Assembly: GCA_003255065.1 (NCBI GenBank)
Contig: QAOA01001109.1
Span: forward strand, 124,001-188,000
Length of the DNA: 64,000 nucleotides
Direction: 5' to 3'
DNA from: Cercis canadensis
Lineage: Eukaryota; Streptophyta; Magnoliopsida; Fabales; Fabaceae
Shown here piece after piece: positions 1 through 12,961 of the stretch. Positions within the stretch are counted from its first letter, which is position 1. Every line of letters begins with the position of its first letter. The notes beneath the pieces were generated by a model that did not search any database, was not told the DNA's origin, and was given only the letters and a program-made list of their open reading frames with translations. A program made the position numbers and the translations under genes.

Positions 1-731
1 GAGCCCGGCATCCTTAAAAATATGTAGTAGCTTTCTATTAAAATTAGTTTGACAGAATTTTTTCACTTTTGACACCAGAAGATGGTTATCCATCCAAATT
101 ACCTTCCTACGACGGTGCTGGGTCATGGCAAGCATGGCTGTCATTTGTGCACGAATCAGAGCAGATGTAAATATGACATCCACAGGAATGCTGCTGATTC
201 TCTTGCCAGCTTCAATTGCCTCGTCTATACCCCTCTTGCTTAGTGGGACATCAACACAACCCGTGAATAAGTTCTTTTCATTCCATAATGACTCGCCATG
301 CCGTATAAGGATCAGGGCTGCTTCATCTGAGATCAAACGTTTTGAATTGCAGTTAGAAAATCCCCAGAAGTGACAACTTCAGCTTCTTGAATGTAGGACT
401 TAAAATATATCGCCAACTCTTCCAGCAATAAATGTCAATTGACAGGATAATTTGTCTTACTTGATTTCTTGTGGGTGTCACTTTTGTTGCCTTTTAAAGG
501 GGATGACACTGGATCAGCCACCGAAGTTTGAGAAGCTGAAGATCGAATTACACTACAATTCCTCTGGCCAGGGTGATTACATCCTCCCCTTGACAGGCCA
601 TTACTGCTGATAAAATCCTTTGTCACCAACCTTACTGAACTATTTCGAAGCTTCTGGGGATGATTAGAACCATTAAGATGCGAATGCAACTGAAGAGTCC
701 CAACAGCCTGTCGATACACTTCAGCAGCCAT
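1..731 (-). CDS. 2,3-bisphosphoglycerate-dependent phosphoglycerate mutase, plastid-type, 5' part only
   Basis: Interconverts 3- and 2-phosphoglycerate in glycolysis through a phosphohistidine intermediate. Two coding exons are visible on the minus strand: 731-461 and 326-103, giving 165 residues. The codon split across intron 460-327 (GT-AG) restores N-E-A-A-L-I-L-I-R-H-G-E-S. This is the histidine-phosphatase RHGE signature, with His100 the expected catalytic residue; F-T-G-C-V-D-V-P-L-S and S-A-L-I-R-A-Q-M-T-A-M follow, as in bacterial GpmA-type enzymes. About 90 Ser- and basic-rich residues precede the domain, longer than bacterial enzymes, so an organelle transit peptide is likely (inferred). 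Start chosen: ATG at 731 (M-A-A-E-V-Y-R-Q), just after a 3' splice site. The exon ends at 103 with a good donor; bases 1-102 are intron and the remaining exons lie outside the window. Plants mostly use the cofactor-independent enzyme for bulk glycolysis, so this is a less-studied isoform. Confidence 0.9.
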
Positions 732-1400
732 TCTCTGAAGATTGAACATTACCGAGTAAGGCAATGCTACTTAGTCTAGGGTAAGTGTCACCCAAAACCA
801 CAAAAGATGCGTGTAGATTTATTTTACTAAGTCTTTTGATTGAAATAAAGGAATCAAGAATGCAACAAGCTCGAACATCCTCACAAAACTAGTTTCAACC
901 CATTGGAGAACATAATGCCAGAAAACAAAAATGGGGAAAAGGAAAAATAAAACCTTGCCCACCATTCATGCAGCTCAAGATCATACAAGAAATTATTTAA
1001 AACAAAAGATTGCAGATCTACGTGGAAGAATACGAGAAAAATCAAAGGAAGCCCAGACAAAGAATGAAGAATAAACACGAAAAATCATTTCTTGCAGCAC
1101 GTAGTAAATAAAAAAATAATCATAAATTCAAAGCGATTCAGCATATACCTATAGCAATCAATCAAAGAAAACAGCAAGAGCAAGTTCCAAACGCTAAATG
1201 TGAAAGAATATGGTACGGAGAAAAGTAGAAGAATATTTACCTGGTTATATAGGCTCGGCGACGAAAACGAGGCAGAGGTAATGCAGCTATGCCTAGAGCT
1301 TATTACGAGAGAATCTACGAAGAAGATGACGGAGTTACACAAGTTTAAGTAGTCACTGCAACGAACCTCTACGGAAGATGTCGAGAGGGAAAGGGAGTTA
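732..1400 (-). other. 5' leader exon and leader intron of the phosphoglycerate mutase gene
   Basis: On the minus strand a donor (CCAG then GTAAATA) ends a leader exon at 1241. The matching acceptor lies just before the ATG, with the coding exon resuming at 734. Intron 1240-735 therefore splits the 5' UTR. The transcription start is estimated only roughly, near 1400. Inferred from splice motifs alone. Confidence 0.5.
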
Positions 1401-2026
1401 TTCGTCACAAGCAGTCAAATTAATCATGTAGAACAAATCGCTCTTGGTTCTGGTTGTGTCCAAATAGCCTACGATAATTTATATGCTCGCGAAAGACGAA
1501 AAAGCAAAAAAGAAAGGAAGAACAAAAAAATAATAAGTTGCAAGTTTCTATTTTCCCAGTTGACAACACCTAACCTACCAAAACTTTATTATTTCTCAGT
1601 ACTCGCACGACAGTCAAATCTAATTTATAAGCTAATTAATTAAATTTACTTTTTTTACTTTACTATTTAGTGCTTGTTAAGAAAGGGTTTCAAGAAATTT
1701 TTGACTCTTGACCTAAGACAAGCCAAGTTTTTGACTCATAACAAGTTGAGCCAAATTAAATTTTATAGAACCTTATATTTAACTAATCAAAATTAAAATG
1801 TCATAATTAAAGTTATCCTACCTTTATTTTTTTTTTTAATTTCTGGTTTAAGCTTAAGCTATAATTTAAGGCAACTTTCACATCTTGCAGATGTAATATT
1901 GATGAATAATAAATTAATAATTAAATAATGAGAGTAAATAATTAGTATTTGCGTGTGGCTTTCTTATGAGCTTCAACTTCAGATTTGGATCTAATAAAAA
2001 GACAACACAATAGACATGTGTTCCCC

Positions 2027-2620
2027 CTCTTTGAAATGCAAACAAGTGGACTTTATAAACCTTGTTGTCTTTCTGCATCCATATTATTATAATATAATGC
2101 CTGTGACCTTGCCATTCCCTTCTGTAACATTGATGAATTCGCTAGCTCATTATTCATCGTTTAACATGCACGCACGCCAATTAGAGAAGCAAATGAAGAG
2201 GAAATATTATTGGCAACATAAATTTCCTCTCCCTCTCCCTGTCCTTCTTTTCTTTTTGGGTATAATTTTATTTTCTTGTAATCAAACTGGTTTCAAATTA
2301 AAAAGGAAAACACCTAAGANCTCTTTGAAATGCAATATAGGTTAAGACAAGTGGACTTTATAAACCTTGTTGTCTTTCTGCATCCATATTATAATATAAT
2401 GCCTGTGACTTTCCATTCCCTTCTGTAACATTGATGAATTCGCTAGCTCATTATTCATCGTTTAACATGCACGCACGCCAATTAGAGAAGCAAATGAAGA
2501 GGAAATATTATTGGCAACATAAATTTCCTCTCCCTCTCCCTGTCCTTCTTTTCTTTTTGGGTATAATTTTATTTTCTTGTAATCAAACTGGTTTCAAATT
2601 AAAAAGGAAAACACCTAAGA
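2027..2620. repeat. Direct duplication abutting the single N at 2320
   Basis: Copy 1 is 2027-2319 and copy 2 is 2321-2620, separated only by N. They are nearly identical. Differences near the left end include an extra stretch in copy 2 and a short indel around ATATTATTATAATATAATG. The duplication starts and stops exactly at N, which is what two overlapping contig ends would give if they were joined without merging. Confidence 0.9.
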
Positions 2621-5058
2621 AAGCAAACCTTCAAAGCTAGAATTTAAGACCAACAAACTCCACCTCCATCTTTGGTGTGGTGGTGGGTTTGACACACATG
2701 TGACAAGTTCTTAGAGCAAACCACTCTCTCACCTAACTCCCTTGTTTGGACATTTCGATTTGATTCGATTACGGCCTTGACCTTGAAGTTTTCAAATCCC
2801 ATATTGGGAGCTATTATCACGTGCGCCCATACATGCAACAACCATTTTCTATGTCTTGAAACAATTAATGGAATATGCTCTCTCGCATTATGCTGGTTCC
2901 TTCACGAAAAAGAAAAGAAAAGAGAAACAACCATGCTGACCAATTTTCGAAAGGGTCATCACATGTTAATACTTATAGTTAGTTTGATTTAACGATGTGG
3001 TCAAATCCTACAATTATAAACCCATTCTTCTTCCTCCTCCACCAACCCCCTTTCCCTTTCTATTTTCTCATCTTCTATTCTTCAACCTCATTAGGGAATA
3101 ATTGTGGTTAATCAACAAATATATTTACAATTTGCTATCGATTATATATTTTATTATAGTTTATGAATGCTTGAAAAGAAAACCATGATATATGTACATC
3201 TTTTAATGAATATCCAAGTGCTTATACAAGATGTATCATTTAGCTAGTATGCCCACATCATCATATTTAAATTTGAAATACATACTACATACCATGTCTC
3301 TCGTGAATCAAAATAAGTAATTTATAGAATTGAATTTTTAAGATTTCTATGTGTAACTTTTTTTAGCTACTTTATGTGTTATTGAATAAGAACATCACAT
3401 ATTCATAGAAATCTTGATTTTTTTTTTCAGATGAATGTTGAAAAAATTTCAACTGGTACATTAAATATTTTTTTAATACATTTTTTTGCTACAACTTTAA
3501 ATTTAAACATATAACCCACAAATTTTAAAAATGATCTTAATATCATTTAATTATAAGTTTTTTTTTGGTACAAGCTACATTTTGTTTGGTAACTCATACA
3601 TTAAATATGTGATTATTAATTTTTTATATATTATACTCAACATCAAAGATACGTGACTATGAAGTTACAGAGATTTTCATGACCTAGATTTAAAACTTGA
3701 TATCTACTAGTTGTAGGGTTTATATCAATATGATATAGTATAATATATTATATACGATTCTAATATTATATGGTTAGAGAGAGAACATAAAAATGATTTT
3801 TCTTTTTGCTGGAAGAGATTTAAGAAATTGATTAACTAGAACAAACGGCTCCTCAAGTTTCGAATGGATATGTCCAGAAGAAAAAGAACCTAACAAATGA
3901 TTCTTTCTTCTTTCTTGGGCCTGAACTACATATATAAACGAAGCAAAGACTTTAACTTTGCAAGTAACTTAAATAGACCTAACTCTCAGTAACCCAAAAA
4001 AAACCTTAAAGGACCTAACTCACTGAACCTGCCCTCCTCTGCAAATTCTATTAAGCCCATTATTTTATTTCTTAGTTTCTTCCTTAATAGTGGGCTGCGC
4101 TTGTTGCTATCATAAGCCATTAAAGCTCCGTTTGAGTAAACAATTTAATTAAAGACTTCAATAAAAATGGCTTGTTACATAAGTTTTAATGCAATAAGTA
4201 GCTTAAAAATAAGATAATTTATGTTTGGATACTCAATTTGAGAAGTGATTTTATATTAAATTTAAATGTTAGGATGAGTAATTACACAAGTACTTTTAAC
4301 AATGTAAATTACTAAAAGAACCAAGCACTTCTTTTATACACACTCATTCAACAAATTTTTAAAGAAAGACAATGTTATAATGTTGGTACTGCACCAGCCA
4401 AAGCTTTTGCAATATTTGGGTGCCGCATTTCTTTGATAGAAATTGGGAGATTTTGGGCCAGGTGTTTTGAATAGGAGGAGGAGAAGCACCATTCTGGGGC
4501 TTATATTTCAGCCAAAGCGACACCATTCAAAGTAAAAAAAAAAATTATTTGTTTTGCTATTTGGTGCGTTTCAGCCATTTGGAACTCATTCCTGACTCGG
4601 AAACGCCTTAGAGACAAGGATGGTAGCAATTCAGCAGTTTTAACTTCCATGCTTAAATGGTTCAAATTGTAAAACCCATAATAGATAGTGAAACCCAAAA
4701 AAAATTTGAAACCCATAAAAAATTGTGAAACCCAGAAAAATAATGCAGCCAACAATTCTCTATTTCTAGTCTTTCAAATGTAGTTGATGAGGACCATGGG
4801 ATGAGATACGATTAGAAGATTGAACATCGAAAAAGTGAAAATAATGAACAACATAGTGAAAGGCAATGTTGACGGCGGTAAAGATGATAGAGGAGACCCA
4901 ACATCGTGTAGACGGTAAAAGAGAAGCGAGGAAGAAGAAAAGGTGAAGAAAAAACGTTATTCTCTAAAAAATAAGTTGTGTGTTGGAATTTTCTAATTTC
5001 ATTAAGTTCAATTTTATGAAAAATTATTATAAACCCATGACTAGTTAAGCTCAAATGA

Positions 5059-5101
5059 GCTTATTTTCATAAGCTTCAAAAGTTGGCTTATGAAAATAAG
5101 C
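5059..5101. repeat. Perfect 16-bp hairpin
   Basis: GCTTATTTTCATAAGC at 5059-5074 is followed after 11 bases by its exact reverse complement GCTTATGAAAATAAGC at 5086-5101. The surrounding sequence repeats related words (CTTATTT, AATAAGC). It could be the inside or end of a decayed inverted-repeat transposon, but no matching terminal repeats or target duplication were found. Confidence 0.6.
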
Positions 5102-5177
5102 CCAAGCAGCTTATTTGAAGAAAATAAGCACTTATTAAAAACAAATTTAAACACTTCTTTTAGTCTATATGAGTGCT

Positions 5178-5559
5178 TATTGTAATAGAGAAGCTCAAAT
5201 AAACCATAGGTCAAGTTATCTAAACGGAGCCCAAGTGTATTGTCCTTGGAGAAAGTTCTCATTTTTATTTTTTTTTTTCCAGCGCACCGTTTCAAACTGC
5301 TCGATCCAAGGGTCAAACTGATATGGTAGCACCTGTCTCCAGCGCTGTTAGATCAGTTAAACATGTTCNTATTGTAATAGAGAAGCTCAAATAAACCATA
5401 GGTCAAGTTATCTAAACGGGGCCCAAGTGTATTGTCCTTGGAGAAAGTTCTCATTTTTATTTTTTTTTTCCAGCGCACCGTTTCAAACTGCTCGATCCAA
5501 GGGTCAAACTGATATGGTAGCACCTGTCTCCAGCGCTGTTAGATCAGTTAAACATGTTC
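5178..5559. repeat. Direct duplication abutting the single N at 5369
   Basis: Copy 1 is 5178-5368 and copy 2 is 5370-5559. They are almost identical, differing by one substitution (CGGAGCCC versus CGGGGCCC) and one base in a T run. Both copies end in ACATGTTC. Same arrangement as the other N positions in this window. Confidence 0.92.
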
Positions 5560-6164
5560 AGATCACTTGCAGAATATGAACCTTGACAAGTTCAAGCTTA
5601 AGCTTGTAACCATTTTCAAGATCTAGCACAATACTGAGTCTATGATCCTCTCTCAAGTCTCAAGTACAACGATGCTCTAATGGTTAGGTTATACATATCC
5701 ACATGGTTTCGGAATTGAAAGCTTGAGACCTCAGGATCGACACAAAAGTTGCTCTCTGTTATCGAGGTGATCTGATTGTTCAGTAATATTTCGAACACCA
5801 GAATCTAGTATTCCAGTTAAGAAGGCAAAACAAAAATTCAACACAGCCAAGGCTTGACACGGACACAGGTGAAGTCGAGAGAGATTTATCATATTTTTCA
5901 GCAACTTGCCTCCTTATGTTGCTCTCAAATTATTTCTAGATCTTTCATGTCAGGAAGCCAACGCAAAAACTATAAAACATTGGAAAACCCATCCACTAAA
6001 TCTAGATATGATAATCAAAGAATAGAATATTACAGCAACAAAACACTACATCAACATAATTTAGAAGGGTCCATTAACATAAAAGGATAGATTCAAAATA
6101 TTGAGATAACACTCCAATCCAAGATCTAGAAATTAGAAACACAGTAAATTTACTGAGATTATAT

Positions 6165-7681
6165 TTAATCATCGAACTCCTGGTATGACTTGAGAATCTC
6201 ATCACAGCCAGATACAGTCTCATCCTTCATGAAGCCCATGTTGTTGGCAAATCGATCGTCAGAGGCAATCCCATTGTTGCGTGTAAGAATAATGCGGGCT
6301 TGGTCACGGCCTGGAGAAGCTACTCTGCAGTCCTTCTGAGGGCTGCTAAGAAGCTTAGCATCACAAATCTGGTCTACATGATCCTCATCAACCAATATTT
6401 TATATGATCCTGCTGAGTCAGTTTTCCCCTGCTTTCTGTACACAACATTCATTGTAGTCCTGTCCTTGCATTCCACAAGAACCTCAGCACCTAAGCAAAA
6501 TGATTGAGAGAAGATGTTACACAGAACCTTAGGAAAGAATTTTTTTTTTTTTTTTGGGGGAGGGGAGGGGGGAGGAAAGCTGAAAAACGACTTGAACATG
6601 AACATTTTTGCTTTTTGTTGATGGCATACAGAATCTAATTAGAATTGCCATTAATGCAAATGTTTAACATGATAATAAGGCCTTTTTGTTTTAATGATTT
6701 TCCAGGCTTTAATGTTCTCATTATATTAGACCTTGCATGAACCACAGTCCACCACTTGTGCATCATTCATGGGCACATTTAAAAAATAAAATTTTAAAAA
6801 TAAAACAAAATGTAAAGGAAGAAAAATTTGAGCCTTATATGTATGGTGATTGTTCACAAATAGAGAAATATCAGACATTAGCTTCAATTATATATTAAAT
6901 CCAGCTTAGCTGAACCAATGTGCGAAGGATTTACGCTGAGTTCACCACATATATACTGCAGAAACAAATCTTTGGCAATAGTTTTAGCATCAGAGTTACA
7001 TTATGGGCATTCCAGTATTACAAAGAGACAGAAGCCAGAATTATGAAAATTGAAGGGCATTTACCAGTTATGTACCTTACCCCTAACTGCAACTATAATT
7101 TCAAACTAAGTAAAATCCTAATTGAAGCACTGCATCCCACAAATTACTAATTTATCGAGTAAAAGCAAGTAACTTGGAATAAAATTCAGATCAAGTAGAT
7201 CACACACAAGTCTGTAACCATCAAAGGTTCATAATTTAAAAGTGAAACAAGTAAATAAGGCACCCAGCAGAAGTACAAAACAGGGCGAAGCACGTAAGCA
7301 TGCAAAGCGCCTAGCCCAGATGATAACAACTCCATATAATTGTAGTCCGTGAAAATTACTTTACCTTACAGATCTGAGATCTGGCGTCACATACAAAGCA
7401 TTTCCAGGCAATATCAATTTATTATTTCTTGAGGTGTTAGTAAATGGTGAATACTAATAGAACAAACGTCAACAAAAGAATAATTAAAAATAAGGAGAAA
7501 CAGAGTAGGGAGTAAGATGGTTACCGGCAATGTAGGTGGTGGCCGGGGTCTCAAAACCAGCACGGCAAGTGTCACAGTAGACACGACCCTGGACACAGAA
7601 TGGGTTCCTCGCTGGGCGGATGGCGGCAACCATCGCCGGCAACACACACATAACCAAGAGCAAGGCGAATCTGGTAGCCAT
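6165..7681 (-). CDS. Ole e 1-like (pollen Ole e 1/extensin family) secreted protein
   Basis: Small secreted cysteine-rich protein of the pollen Ole e 1 family, whose members act in the apoplast, often in pollen; the biochemical role is unsettled. Two exons join in frame: 7681-7525 and 6490-6165, giving 160 aa; the 1034-bp intron splits a Gly codon. Residues 1-20 are a signal peptide (M-A-T-R-F-A-L-L-L-V). The family signature V-Q-G-R-V-Y-C-D-T-C-R-A-G-F-E-T lies at residues 30-45. Cysteines are at 29, 36, 39, 60, 95, 107 and 148, covering the usual three disulfides. The C-terminus is acidic (E-F-D-D). Start chosen: ATG at 7681, giving a canonical signal peptide. A mutational or expression class (LAT52-like or housekeeping) cannot be assigned from sequence. 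Confidence 0.93.
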
Positions 7682-7789
7682 CTTAGACCTAAAAGATTGA
7701 TTCAAAGACTTAAGACAGATTGGGAGAGAGAAGTTAGAGGTTTAATTGATAGAAGAAGAGAAAATGGAGGAAGGTAAATGGGGATCGAG

Positions 7790-10480
7790 GGGTTCAAATA
7801 AAAGGCAAAGTAATGAGTGTCAGTGTGGGAGAGTTGAGGGATAGGGGCCGAAATGTAAAGCGCGTGATATATGTGTTTAAGTGCTTATGAGTTCACAGAA
7901 AGGATAGTGGTCTCGCAATTGAAAATGTGCCACGTCAGAAGACAGTTTTAACAGAGTCAAAAGAGTATGTTAGTTTCTGGAAGATTTGTTTTTTGGGGTA
8001 CGTGGAAGAAATAAGGTGGGTGATAGAAAAAGATAGAAAGGAGACTAAAGTAGAGGAAAGGAAACTATTGGTTATTGTTTGTATGCAGCTGGCTGTGTCG
8101 GTGCTCACATGTTTGGAAGCAAGCGATTAAGGGGCGTGTGAACATTACATAAGCTGTGCTCCAACCTAAAAGCAGTAAATGAGGGTATCAATGCCGCGTT
8201 ACTCGCCGAGATTTTGTTCAATTATTAATTATCATTCTCTTTTGTGCCATTGCTTGAGTACTCCTTAATCAAGCTCTCTCTGCTTTTTCTTTTTTCACTA
8301 AAATATGGAGAAAAAGTAACCCTCCTCTCCCTACGTGTCTATTCAATTCTTAATAATGTTTCATTAAATCGATTAAAAATCTTAAACAAGTAACAAACCT
8401 TGTCCATATCATAATAGCTAAAGAAGATAACATGGTAATCTACTTATAAAGAAACAAATGTAATTAAGGATGGTAATGAAAAAATACAAATAGATCAAGT
8501 TACATTGGTTATAGATTATGCCAACCTCGGCCACAACTCTTTTGAAGCATAAGCCCAACTATTTTAAATTGGGCTGTCGAATAATGGGAAGACCCAAAAA
8601 GTGACCCACTTCATGTCTTACGGGAATTTTCTTTTGGGCCTTCTGTCTTACAGGATANGATTATGCCAACCTCGGCCACAACTCTTTTGAAGCATAAGCC
8701 CAACTATTTTAAATTGGGCTGTCGAATAATGGGAAGACCCAAAAAGTGACCCACTTCATGTCTTACGGGAATTTTCTTTTGGGCCTTCTGTCTTACAGGA
8801 TAAACCTGTTTGTTTTCAGCCGAAGCACAAAAATTGATATATGATATTTGCTTTTTCTTTTTTGATATATGATATATTTATATAGATATTTCAACACATG
8901 TAATTAACTATGTCTATGTTAAAACCAATCGAAACTTATGATCTCATCACTGCCTCCTACCTTCTTTTTTCATGTTGATAGAGTTTTAAATTTAAAATCT
9001 CCTTACTAGAATCCAAAACCTTTATTACTAAATCATACTATCTATTTTTTACCTGTGTTCTCTTTAATTGTGATGTGCATATGTTCAAATTGATGCTTCA
9101 TTAAAAATCAAGTGTTCCAGCTTTAGTTTAGTTTAGTTTAGTCAACTACTTTGAAATATAATCATTGAATACTTTAATAACATTCATACAATTTTTGTTT
9201 ATTACTATTTAATTTTGATCCAAAGTCAAATTAATTTACATAATTATTAAATTACCTATTTTTATTTATAAAAAAAATTATATCTTTACAAGGAGAAGAA
9301 ATTTTTTGAGGTTTTCACGGATTGCGCGCGGACGCCGTTTTGGGCTTTGAAAGCGGGCAGTTGACAAATTAGAACCGACGGAATGGTTGAAGGTGAACGC
9401 GACTCTCTCACAACCGACTAATGAGCGGCCCTCTTTAAAACTGAAAGTCAAAGTCAATGTTTAAGAAACTTGTTCCTTATTTTTCTTTTCTTTTTTTATA
9501 AAAATATTTTTAACTTGTTTTTAGCTGAGAAGAACTTTGAGACAAAAGCAAACCATGTGCCTTCCTATGACTACGACGAGTGTGCTACAGTTGTAAATTC
9601 CATGGGCTTTTAACAAGTGGAAAGGTAAGGTTAAAAGGGTAAAGGACAGATAATGAAATATTCTATCCACTTGCTTCCTTAGGAGTCTTAAATTATGAGT
9701 TCGCATTTCTGAAAAAGTAATGATATTTTTTGACGAGGTTTTATTTTAAAAAGAAAAAAAGTAAATGAACAATTAATGGATTAAGATGATAAACATAAAA
9801 TAAAATCAGAAGGCTAAGGATGAGACACATGATTCCATTCCACCCACCCAACTTCAAAAAAAAGATACATAAAATGTTCCACTAACTCCCAAGTAGAAGC
9901 ATAACCAGTAATAACTGGAATCTTTCTCAAGTGGGCGGCTTCAGATAGGTTGTACCCCACAGTCCCACTTCTCAACTCAAGTGTCTTCTGCTTTCATCTC
10001 AGTTTCATTGAACCTGAAAACCCAATAAATACTTGTTCTTTTTTTTGTTTAGTCCAGAGTATTAGTTGTCCTTCATGGATGCCTATTGCTAACCTCTATG
10101 CTATAAGCTAATTAATTGGCCTCTGCCATCAATTCAGGCTTATGACACTGTATACGTGCTTCGGTCCTAAGTTTAGAGCTAAGTTTTTAAGAAAATCGCA
10201 ATTAGGTTACTGAATACTATATAAGACCAAAACAAATACGAGTGTGGCATTGATTCATTGAACGAGGCTCCCCCATGTTGTTGAAGTCGTATAGGTTAAT
10301 GTTTGTTAATATTGACAGAGTAGCCACTGAAAAGTTAAAAAAGATGCGTAAATTTATCTTGGCCCAACATAAGTACCACCAGAGATTGTCAAAGGCGAAG
10401 TCTGCTTACCTTAATAAAATGGATAGCAAGCTTGATTGGTCAGAGTTTCTAGATAGTTTGGACTCCTCTTTTGCATTTCC
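7790..10480. other. Intergenic, no gene recognised
   Basis: Separates the divergent Ole e 1-like and glucanase genes, so it should hold both promoters. It contains the N junction with duplication (8514-8802), a TTTAG pentamer run near 9125, and a locally GC-richer patch at about 9310-9440. I see no conserved coding sequence. Confidence 0.55.
8514..8802. repeat. Direct duplication abutting the single N at 8658
   Basis: Copy 1 is 8514-8657 and copy 2 is 8659-8802, each 144 bp and identical as far as I can read. Both run from GATTATGCCAACC to CTTACAGGATA. The exact fit to N suggests an assembly overlap. Confidence 0.95.
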
Positions 10481-10482
10481 CT

Positions 10483-10490
10483 ATATATAT
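10483..10490 (+). promoter_or_regulatory. Candidate TATA box of the GH5 glucanase gene
   Basis: TATATATA lies 66-73 bases upstream of the ATG at 10556, leaving room for a leader of about 40 bases. Position and sequence only. Confidence 0.45.
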
Positions 10491-10555
10491 TGTGTTATCT
10501 ATCCATAGGAATTAGGAAGGGCGGCAAGTGAAGAAAGATCAAACACAGTAATCAA

Positions 10556-12961
10556 ATGGGGAGCTGTAGCGAACTTAAAATATGGTTTCTTAACTTGGTT
10601 GTCTTGTGTTATCTGCTCTCGTTTTCTTACGGAAGGTTAAATTTAAATCCCTTGTCTGGAGTTAAAGCAGTTAATTTGGGTGGTTGGCTCGTCACTGAAG
10701 GCTGGATTAAGCCTTCTCTCTTCGATGCCATTCCGAATAAAGAGTTGTTGGTTAGTACATCATAATTGACAGTATTACTGTTCATTCCAGATAATGTTGT
10801 ATTTTTGGCTTGTTTGTGAAATATATTTTTTGTGTTGATGTTTTGTCAGGATGGAACAGGTGTTCAATTCAAGTCCGTGACAAGTAAGAAATACCTGTGT
10901 GCGGAGTCTGGAGGAGGAACAATCATAGTTGGAAACCGCACAGCTGCTTCGGGTTGGGAAACGTTTAAAGTGAGTGAGTTAGCTTTATTCATTTTAATTT
11001 ATTTATTTTCTTCAATGATGCTACAAATTTTGGTGTTGGGTTTCTCTAGTTGTGGAGGCTCAACCAGAGCAGTTTCCGATTTAGGGTCTTCAACAAACAG
11101 TTTGTGGGGTTGGATGGGAATATCCTCGTTGCCATTACCAACACTTCCTCTGCTTCCTCCACCTTTCAAATTGTGAAGCAAAGTGATGATTCCAATCGTG
11201 TTCGAATCAAAGTATCCAATGGCTACTACTTGCAGGTGCTCTTCTTTGTTAAATTATGATAACAGTACCCTGTTTATCTCAACTTCATTCGCTATTCGCT
11301 AATCTAAAGTGTGTGCAGGCCAAGACAGAGGAGTTGGTCACAGCTGATGTTTCCGAGGTTAGTGGATGGGCAGACGATGACCCCTCAGTTTTTCTCTTGA
11401 CAATATCTGGAAGGATGCAAGGTGAATTCCAAGTCACTAATGGTTACGGACCCCTCAAAGCTCCTCAAGTTATGAAGGTAACTAACACTTGCCAACATAA
11501 AATTGCAGTAAAAACAAATGACAATTGTCAATCGTATGTGAAGTTATAGGCAATTAAAAGCGCTATATATAATCCACTCCTCATAATTGACACTTTTCAA
11601 CTATTTAATCAAATCGTGATAATGGAACTCAACTTATTCAATTATTGAATTGAAAAGTCATTAGACAACTGTCATCTACCATTATTTCATCCAACAATTG
11701 TATATCAAGTGTCTCAATCACGTATTTTGACATGAAGACTTCCCCATTCCCATTCACGGCTCAACTACAATTATTTCCTCCACCAATCACAATTGCTTGC
11801 TAACATCATTAATTGGTTGATGGTGTGAATATCAGGAACACTGGAGCACATTCATTGTTGAAGATGACTTCAAATTCATAGCACAAAATGGACTGAATGC
11901 CGTTAGAATTCCGGTAGGTTGGTGGATAGCAAGTGATCCACATCCACCACCGCCCTACGTTGGAGGTTCCCTCAAAGCACTAGATAATGCATTCTTGTGG
12001 GCGCAGTATGTATACGTTGCACATATAGAATATAATACCTTTACCTTTTACATTGCATTTGGGAAATGCCTTATATATATTTCACTAATCAATTGGCAGG
12101 AAGTATAGAGTGAAAATCATCATTGATCTACATGCAGCACCTGATTCTCAAAATGGCTATGAGCACAGCTCTTCCAGAGACGGTTCTCAAGAATGGGGAA
12201 AAACAGATGAAAACATACAACAAACAGTTGATGTCATAGAATTCTTAACTGCAAGGTATTTTAATTTATTTATACTACCATATACAGTTTTAACTGAAGT
12301 ATGGTAATTACTTGTAATTAAGATAACAAGAACATGTTATAGGTATGCAAAAAGCCCAAGCCTTTATGCAGTTGAGCTGATTAACGAGCCTCTATCACCG
12401 GGTGTGACGCTAGAGAGGCTGAGCAAGTACTACAAGGCTGGTTATGAAGCTGTTCGCAGGCACTCGTCCAAGGCTTATGTTGTGTTCTCAAATAGGCTAG
12501 GAGCTATTCCACCGAGGGAACTCTTCCCTCTAGCCAATGCTCTAATGGGATCTGTGATTGATGTCCATTACTATAACCTCTTCTCCAGTCTATTTAACGA
12601 CATGACTGTCCAACAGAACATTGATTACATCAACACCAATCGAACATCACAGTTGAATTATGTTACAGCTTCAAATGGACCTCTTACTTTTGTTGGTAAG
12701 TAATCTATCTTCAAATCACCCTCATTTCTACTTTTCGTGGAACATAGATTCATTCATTTTGATTGATAATTGATTGCAGGAGAATGGGTTGCTGAGTGGC
12801 AAGTTCAGGGGGCTACCAAGGAGGACTACCAAAGATTCGCCAAGGCCCAATTAAATGTTTATGGGAGAGCAACCCTTGGGTGGGCTTACTGGACTCTCAA
12901 GAACGTCAACACCCATTGGAGTTTGGAGTGGATGATTAAAAATGGTTATATCAAGCTTTAG
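10556..12961 (+). CDS. Glucan 1,3-beta-glucosidase A-like protein (GH5 with fascin-like domain)
   Basis: Predicted secreted exo-beta-1,3-glucanase-like glycosidase of the plant GH5 group that carries an inserted fascin-like domain; probably acts on wall beta-glucans. Eight exons with GT-AG introns: 10556-10750, 10850-10969, 11050-11235, 11319-11477, 11836-12005, 12100-12255, 12343-12695, 12780-12961; 506 aa, normal length. Residues 1-26 form a signal peptide. The GH5 N-terminal motif A-V-N-L-G-G-W-L-V-T-E-G-W follows. Residues about 66-205 resemble the fascin-like insert. The catalytic domain resumes near E-H-W-S-T-F-I (221), with R-I-P-V-G-W-W. The acid/base is expected at Glu344 in E-L-I-N-E-P and the nucleophile at Glu448 in V-G-E-W. 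All key residues are present and all exon phases join. A damaged relative lies 1.7 kb downstream. Confidence 0.93.

Larger units (their letters stand above)
1401..6164. other. Intergenic, AT-rich, no gene recognised
   Basis: Nearly 4.8 kb with no recognisable protein or RNA gene on either strand. It holds two N junctions with flanking direct duplications (2027-2620 and 5178-5559) and a perfect hairpin at 5059-5101. Frames of 60-110 codons here have no family resemblance and low-complexity composition. Confidence 0.6.

Noticed and set aside
125..373. 82-codon plus-strand frame
   Set aside because: It is the antisense of the phosphoglycerate mutase exon 326-103, whose minus-strand product carries the family motifs.
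4128..5232. Possible 1.1-kb transposon with GCTCCGTTT ends
   Set aside because: Only about nine bases of terminal match and no target duplication; kept only as a remark on the hairpin.
5670..5750. tRNA-like or SINE-like words (AATGGTTAGG ... GGTTTCGGAATT)
   Set aside because: No cloverleaf can be drawn, the B-box is imperfect and there is no poly-A tail or target duplication.
10275..10508. 77-codon frame upstream of the glucanase gene
   Set aside because: Overlaps the presumed promoter and TATA box, has no recognisable domain and ends in low-quality AT-rich codons.
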